Origin: JACKNG01 sp040220855
GTDB lineage: Bacteria; Pseudomonadota; Gammaproteobacteria; Ga0077536
Length of the DNA: 64,000 nucleotides
NCBI GenBank assembly: GCA_040220855.1
Contig: JAVJVZ010000071.1
Coordinates: 1-64,000 of the forward strand
Direction of reading: 5' to 3'
The notes beneath the pieces are model-generated. The model made no database searches and was not told the DNA's origin. It saw only the letters and a program-made list of their open reading frames with translations. A program made the position numbers and the translations under genes. Below, piece by piece: positions 60,332 to 64,000 of the stretch (within the stretch, counting starts at the first letter, position 1; each line of letters opens with the position of its first letter).

Positions 60332-61372
60332 TCAGGCGGCCGGGTCGAGCATCACCTTGCAGGCGGTCTTGTCCGTCTTGAGACCTTCGAAGGCATTGGC
60401 GAACGCGGCGAAACCGACGGTGCGCGTCAGCATCGGCGTCGGGTCGATGCGCCCGCGGTCGAGCGCGTCGACCGTCAGCTCGAACTCCTGGCGCGAATAC
60501 ATGTAGGCGTAGTTGATCTGCAGTTCCTTGGTCACCGCCTTGACCGGATGAATGCGATCCGGCGCCATGCACACGCCGAGCACCACGATGCGCCCGCCCA
60601 TCGGCGCGTAATCCATCGCGAGCTGCTGCGTGCCCGGAATCCCGACGCACTCGATGACCACGTCCGGCCGCTGGCCGGCGTAACGCTTGCAGGCGGCGGG
60701 GACACTCTCGCTGGCCGGGTCGACGGTGGCCGTGGCACCGAGCTTCTCGGCCATCGCGCGACGCTCGGCGGAGAAATCCGAGACGATGACGTCACGCGCA
60801 CCGAAGTGCCGCGCCCACGCGGTGCAGGCGAGCCCTACCGGACCGCCCCCCATGATCAGCACGCGGTCACCCGGCGCGAGGCGCGCCGCATTGATGCCGT
60901 GCAGGCCGACCGCGAAAGGTTCGACGAAGGCGCCGCGGGCATCGTCGACGCCGTCCGGCAGGCGCAGGGTCTCGGCTGCTCCGAGGCGCATGTACTCGGC
61001 GTAGGCACCGTGGGCCTGGCCGAGCGCCGAGTAGCAGGCGCGGGCGCAGCGATAGCCGTAGCCGGTGAGACAGGCCGCACATTTTCCGCAGGCGATGTAG
61101 GGCATGGCGGTGACGCGGTCGCCGACTTTGAAGTCACCGGCATCGCGGCCCACTTCCATCACCTCGCCGGCGAATTCGTGGCCCATCACCGTGCCCGGTG
61201 GCAGCGGCGCCATGCCGGTGTCGGGGCCGTGCATGTCGGCCATGTGCAGATCGGAGCCACAGATCCCGCAGCGCCGCACGGCGATCACGAGATCGCCCTG
61301 CGAGACGCGCGGGTCCGGCACCTGCTCGATGGTGAGCGGTGCGCCCGGACGATGAAAGACGGCAGCACGCAT
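60332..61372 (-). CDS. Zinc-dependent alcohol dehydrogenase (MDR)
   Basis: A 346-residue medium-chain dehydrogenase. It has catalytic-zinc ligands in RRCGICGSDLH and MGHEFAGEV, structural zinc Cys in CGKCAACLTGYGYRC, and the NAD(P)-binding GGGPVGLACTAWAR motif. ATG 61372 was chosen; the frame above is Arg-rich. It is first in a reverse-strand ADH-hyuA-hyuB unit without gaps, so it should act in the same route, likely oxidising an alcohol. Confidence 0.87.
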   Translation of the reverse strand: MRAAVFHRPGAPLTIEQVPDPRVSQGDLVIAVRRCGICGSDLHMADMHGPDTGMAPLPPGTVMGHEFAGEVMEVGRDAGDFKVGDRVTAMPYIACGKCAACLTGYGYRCARACYSALGQAHGAYAEYMRLGAAETLRLPDGVDDARGAFVEPFAVGLHGINAARLAPGDRVLIMGGGPVGLACTAWARHFGARDVIVSDFSAERRAMAEKLGATATVDPASESVPAACKRYAGQRPDVVIECVGIPGTQQLAMDYAPMGGRIVVLGVCMAPDRIHPVKAVTKELQINYAYMYSRQEFELTVDALDRGRIDPTPMLTRTVGFAAFANAFEGLKTDKTACKVMLDPAA

Positions 61373-61688
61373 CGAACGACAGGCCTCCCCTCCACGTTGA
61401 ATGCGCATCGATGGTATCGCATTTGCGGCGACTTGCTCGGTGGTCGTGTTGACGACGCCGCAGTGCGGGTGCCCTCGTGGAGCGCTCGCGACACGTGGCG
61501 GCAGAACGGCCCACGCGTTGGCGGGCGGTGCGCGGGTCGACGGCCCATGTCCGCTCCGTGCCCGGAAACGGGAAACGGTGCGAGGTCGCGTGCAGCCGGC
61601 GCCGGACGACCACCCGCGCCGGCACCCGCTTGTACGCCGTGCCCGCATCGAATAGCTTCGGTCTTTCGTGACGCGGGGAGACAACACG
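61373..61688. other. Divergent promoter region of the ADH/LLM genes
   Basis: This 316-base region lies between the ADH unit (-) and the LLM gene (+). One inverted repeat (61401-61424) is the only structure I see; the open frames are shadow sequence. Confidence 0.45.
61401..61424. promoter_or_regulatory. Inverted repeat between the ADH and LLM genes
   Basis: AATGCG (61401-61406) and CGCATT (61419-61424) are perfect arms spaced by 12 bases, 29 bases upstream of the ADH start. Candidate operator for co-regulation; no regulator gene is adjacent. Confidence 0.3.
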
Positions 61689-62789
61689 ATGGACGTCGGC
61701 ATCCAGACCATTTTTTCCAGCCACGGCTGGGACGGCATCAGCGACGGTGACGTGGTCCGCGAGGACACACAGCTCGCCCTGCTCGCCGCCGAGCTCGGCT
61801 TCGACGTGGTGTGGTCGGCCGAGCATCATTTCTACGACTACTCGTTCTGCCCGGACAACGTGCAATGGCTCGCCGGTATCGCCGCGCGCGCGCCGAACAT
61901 CGATGTCGGTACCGCGGCCGTCATCATGCCGTGGAACGAACCGCTACGGGTGGCGGAGAAGATTGCCCTGCTCGACCACCAGGCCGAAGGCCGCGTGCGC
62001 TTCGGCATGGGACGCGGCCTGAGCCGGCGCGAGTTCAGCCACTTCCGCGGCATCGAGATGAGTGAGTCGCGCGACCGCTTCGACGAAGGCGCGGCGATGG
62101 TGCTGAAGGCGCTCGAGACCGGCTTCATCGAGGGTGACGGTCCCTTCTACCCGCAGCCGCGCACCGAGATCCGCCCGCGCCCCGAACGCCCGTTCGCGGA
62201 TCGCATCTATGCCGTCGCGACCTCCGACGACTCCATCGATGCCGCCGCGCGGCTCAAGGCGGCGATGGTGATGTTCGCCGATCGCTCGTGGAAGGCGCGC
62301 ATGCCTTCGATCGAAAAATGGCGCGCGCTCTACCGTGAATATCACGATGCCGCACCACCGCCCCCGCTGATCTGCGATTTCGTTTTCTGCCACGCGGACG
62401 CCGAGATCGCCGCGGAGCGTGGCCGCCACTACGTCGCCACCTATCTCGAAAGCGTGCTCGAGCACTACGAAGTGACCGGCGATCACTTCAAGGGCATGCG
62501 CGGCTACGAGGCCTACGCGGGCGCCGCCGGCGCGCTCAAGCGCATGGGCGCGACCGGCTTCCTCGAAGGCTTCCTCGAAGCCACCTGCGTCGGCACGCCA
62601 CAGCAAATCGTCGACAAGTATCGGGACCGCCTCGAACTGATGGGCCCGTTCGAAGCCGCCCCCGCGTTCCGCTTTGGTGGTATCCCGTACGCCGAAGCGG
62701 AAGCGAGCCTGCGCCTCTTTGCCGCCGAGGTGCTGCCGGAGCTCAAGCGCTGGCCGGGGCGTGAACAGCAGCAGGCGTCGGCGGGGTGA
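61689..62789 (+). CDS. LLM-class (luciferase-like) flavin monooxygenase
   Basis: A 366-residue TIM-barrel protein. VGIQTIFSSHGW, LALLAAELGFDVVWSAEHHFYDYSFCPDNVQWLAGIAARAPNIDVGTAAVIMPWNEPLRVAEKIALLDHQAEGRVRFGMGRG matches alkanal-type luciferase-like monooxygenases. ATG 61689 follows GGGGAG. It is divergent from the ADH-hyuAB unit, suggesting one catabolic locus in which it oxidises the substrate. Confidence 0.87.
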   Translation: MDVGIQTIFSSHGWDGISDGDVVREDTQLALLAAELGFDVVWSAEHHFYDYSFCPDNVQWLAGIAARAPNIDVGTAAVIMPWNEPLRVAEKIALLDHQAEGRVRFGMGRGLSRREFSHFRGIEMSESRDRFDEGAAMVLKALETGFIEGDGPFYPQPRTEIRPRPERPFADRIYAVATSDDSIDAAARLKAAMVMFADRSWKARMPSIEKWRALYREYHDAAPPPPLICDFVFCHADAEIAAERGRHYVATYLESVLEHYEVTGDHFKGMRGYEAYAGAAGALKRMGATGFLEGFLEATCVGTPQQIVDKYRDRLELMGPFEAAPAFRFGGIPYAEAEASLRLFAAEVLPELKRWPGREQQQASAG

Positions 62790-62975
62790 AGGTCACCACC
62801 GCGGAACCGTACGGCGCAATGACGCCTCTCGTCGGGCGCGTCGTTCGGCGCCGGTTACCGCGTTGCCGCACGGCCACACGGTAACGGTCGTCGAATTCGC
62901 AGCAAGTTCGGGCGCGGGCGGACCGGGGCAGGTGAGGTCCCCCGCCTCGACCCAGCCTCGCGACGCCCGGTTGGT

Positions 62976-63167
62976 TTAGCGTACGGCCCGCCGGCGCATA
63001 CCCAATCCGGCGAGACCAGCTGCGAGCAGCGCGGCGGGCAACGGCAGCAGTACCCCTGCCAGCGACGGCGTGGCTACTCGCCGGCGGCGGACTGGCGCTG
63101 ACTCGCCAGCGTTCGCGACGCGAGAAGAACGGTCGGAGGGCGAAACGAGCAAGGCGACGGGAACGAC
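62976..63167 (-). pseudogene. Orphan VPLPA-like sorting tail
   Basis: The reverse frame ends with VLLPLPAALLAAGLAGLGMRRRAVR, a textbook exosortase-type tail (LPLPA, hydrophobic helix, Arg cluster). The frame opens only 63 codons upstream at a stop (63168-63170), with no ATG and no signal peptide. It is probably the 3' end of a lost secreted-protein gene. A very short protein with a non-ATG start cannot be excluded. Confidence 0.5.
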
Positions 63168-63170
63168 TCA

Positions 63171-63205
63171 CGACCGGACGGTACGCTCCGCGTACCGTCC
63201 GGTCG
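63171..63205 (-). terminator. 16-bp perfect hairpin
   Basis: Arms CGACCGGACGGTACGC (63171-63186) and GCGTACCGTCCGGTCG (63190-63205) pair without error around a 3-base loop. The hairpin lies 37 bases after the stop of the reverse-strand SnoaL gene, so it is a strong terminator candidate, although without a T-run. Confidence 0.65.
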
Positions 63206-63242
63206 CCGTGTTCGATCCTCGCGCGCGTCGAACGTCACGCGG

Positions 63243-63782
63243 TCAATGATGGTCGACGAAGATGCTCCTCTCCTTGAACTTCCACTCACCCCGGGTGCGG
63301 ACGAACGTATCGTCGTAGTGCCCCGTGTGAACAAGGCGCGGCGCAGCTTCCGATTCGTACTGCCAGCTGACCAGGACGATGGTCCGTGTCTTTGCCACGT
63401 TGCCTTTGAACGCGGTCAGCACGGTATTGGTCTGTAAATGACGCGTTTGCACACCCTGCTGCGTCAAACCGACCAGGCGCGGCTCGAAGAACGCACGCAT
63501 CTCGTCGGTACCGTTGAGTTCCAGTACCAAGTCACCTTCCGGACCGAACCAGGACCAGGTCGCGTCATCCTCGAACAGGCCGAGCCATCGCACGATGTCC
63601 TTTGAATCGTACGTATAGCTATACGCGGCAATCAGGTCATTCAGCTCCTGCCGTACGGCATCCGGCCTGCCATGCGACTTGCCGTTTCCCTCGGCCAGTG
63701 CCGGACCGCTGACGACGGCCACCGCCAACACCATCGCGCAGACGGACAAAGCCCGCGAAGGGGACGAATTTCGCTTTGTCAT
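63243..63782 (-). CDS. Secreted SnoaL/NTF2-like protein
   Basis: A 179-residue exported protein with signal peptide residues 1-30 (ending ALA). The mature part (VRQELNDLIAAYSYTYDSKDIVRWLGLFEDDATWSWFG..RHLQTNTVLTAFKGNVAKTRTIVLVSWQYESEAAPRLVHTGHYDDTFVRTRGEWKFKERSIFVDHH) is the SnoaL-like fold of the ring-hydroxylating dioxygenase beta type. It is a tandem paralogue of the next entry. Role unknown. Confidence 0.8.
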   Translation of the reverse strand: MTKRNSSPSRALSVCAMVLAVAVVSGPALAEGNGKSHGRPDAVRQELNDLIAAYSYTYDSKDIVRWLGLFEDDATWSWFGPEGDLVLELNGTDEMRAFFEPRLVGLTQQGVQTRHLQTNTVLTAFKGNVAKTRTIVLVSWQYESEAAPRLVHTGHYDDTFVRTRGEWKFKERSIFVDHH

Positions 63783-63796
63783 CGTTCAAGTCCCCC

Positions 63797-64000
63797 TTAG
63801 TTGTGATCGGCGAAGAGCACGCGCTCCTCGAACTTCCAGCCATCCCGCGTCTTCACGAAGGTATCTTCGTAGACGCCGGTATGGATGGCCCGCGGCGCGG
63901 TCTCGTTGGCATACTGCCAGGTCACCAGCACGATGGTCTTGGCCGTGGCCCTTCTCCGCTCGAACGATGTGAAGGTCGTGTTGGTCTGGTAGTGACGCAT
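63797..64000 (-). CDS. SnoaL/NTF2-like protein (partial, second copy)
   Basis: The C-terminal 67 residues of a protein cut by the window edge. RHYQTNTTF, KTIVLVTWQYANETAPRAIHTGVYEDTFVKTRDGWKFEERVLFADHN align residue by residue with the end of its downstream neighbour, so they are tandem duplicates. The gap between the two genes is 14 bases, suggesting one transcript. Confidence 0.82.
   Translation of the reverse strand: MRHYQTNTTFTSFERRRATAKTIVLVTWQYANETAPRAIHTGVYEDTFVKTRDGWKFEERVLFADHN

Overview
The window looks like a G+C-rich gammaproteobacterial chromosome segment. The evidence is a cysJIH sulfate-assimilation operon with a flavoprotein-type sulfite reductase, an opgD-opgG-opgH osmoregulated periplasmic glucan cluster, ECF sigma factor/NrsF regulation, and many secreted proteins ending in a VPLPA (PEP-CTERM-like) sorting tail. 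The Steroidobacterales/Nevskiales/Woeseiales neighbourhood is a reasonable inference but is not proven. I see no rRNA, tRNA, CRISPR array, insertion sequence or prophage.

Layout. 1-3.2 kb: two tandem SdiA-regulated-like VPLPA proteins (the first cut by the window edge), then a ketosteroid-isomerase-like protein, a GNAT acetyltransferase and a nitrilase-family hydrolase. 3.4-9.9 kb: a large VPLPA protein built from six 177-residue repeats, an ECF sigma factor with an NrsF-type anti-sigma factor, and a spondin_N VPLPA protein. 9.9-12 kb: a membrane protein with a damaged AAA domain. 12.2-18.6 kb: a PRC-barrel protein, a small glycine-zipper lipoprotein and opgD-opgG-opgH. 18.8-26.6 kb: two transporters, an LLM oxidoreductase, a VPLPA protein, a diguanylate cyclase, and small NTF2-like, cupin and BamE-like proteins. 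26.7-33.9 kb: an NlpE-META fusion, cysHIJ (reverse strand), a twin-repeat periplasmic protein and inorganic pyrophosphatase. 34-45.5 kb: a D-aminoacylase-type amidohydrolase, a UMF1 transporter, an AMP-ligase/ACP-like/PlsC fusion, a lipoprotein, a DUF900 hydrolase, a PNPOx-like protein, a pentapeptide protein and an MHYT-GGDEF-EAL protein. 45.5-49.5 kb: a VPLPA protein, an OYE-family reductase, gene remnants and a small membrane protein. 49.5-53.4 kb: a ThDP decarboxylase, then a TetR regulator facing a DUF1348 protein and an isochorismatase-family hydrolase across a shared operator region. 53.5-56.1 kb: a DUF1538 membrane protein with two P-II-like proteins. 56.1-64 kb: hydantoinase/oxoprolinase subunits B and A, a zinc alcohol dehydrogenase, an LLM oxidoreductase and two tandem SnoaL-like proteins.

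How the genes work together. cysJIH reduces activated sulfate to sulfide. opgH makes the beta-glucan backbone and opgG/opgD act on it in the periplasm. HyuA/HyuB, the dehydrogenase and the LLM protein look like parts of a catabolic route of unknown substrate. VPLPA proteins are scattered and no exosortase is present here, so sorting must be encoded elsewhere. The least explained unit is the DUF1538 membrane protein tightly linked to two atypical P-II-like proteins; it suggests a membrane transport activity gated by P-II-like regulators and is my best candidate for an undescribed system.
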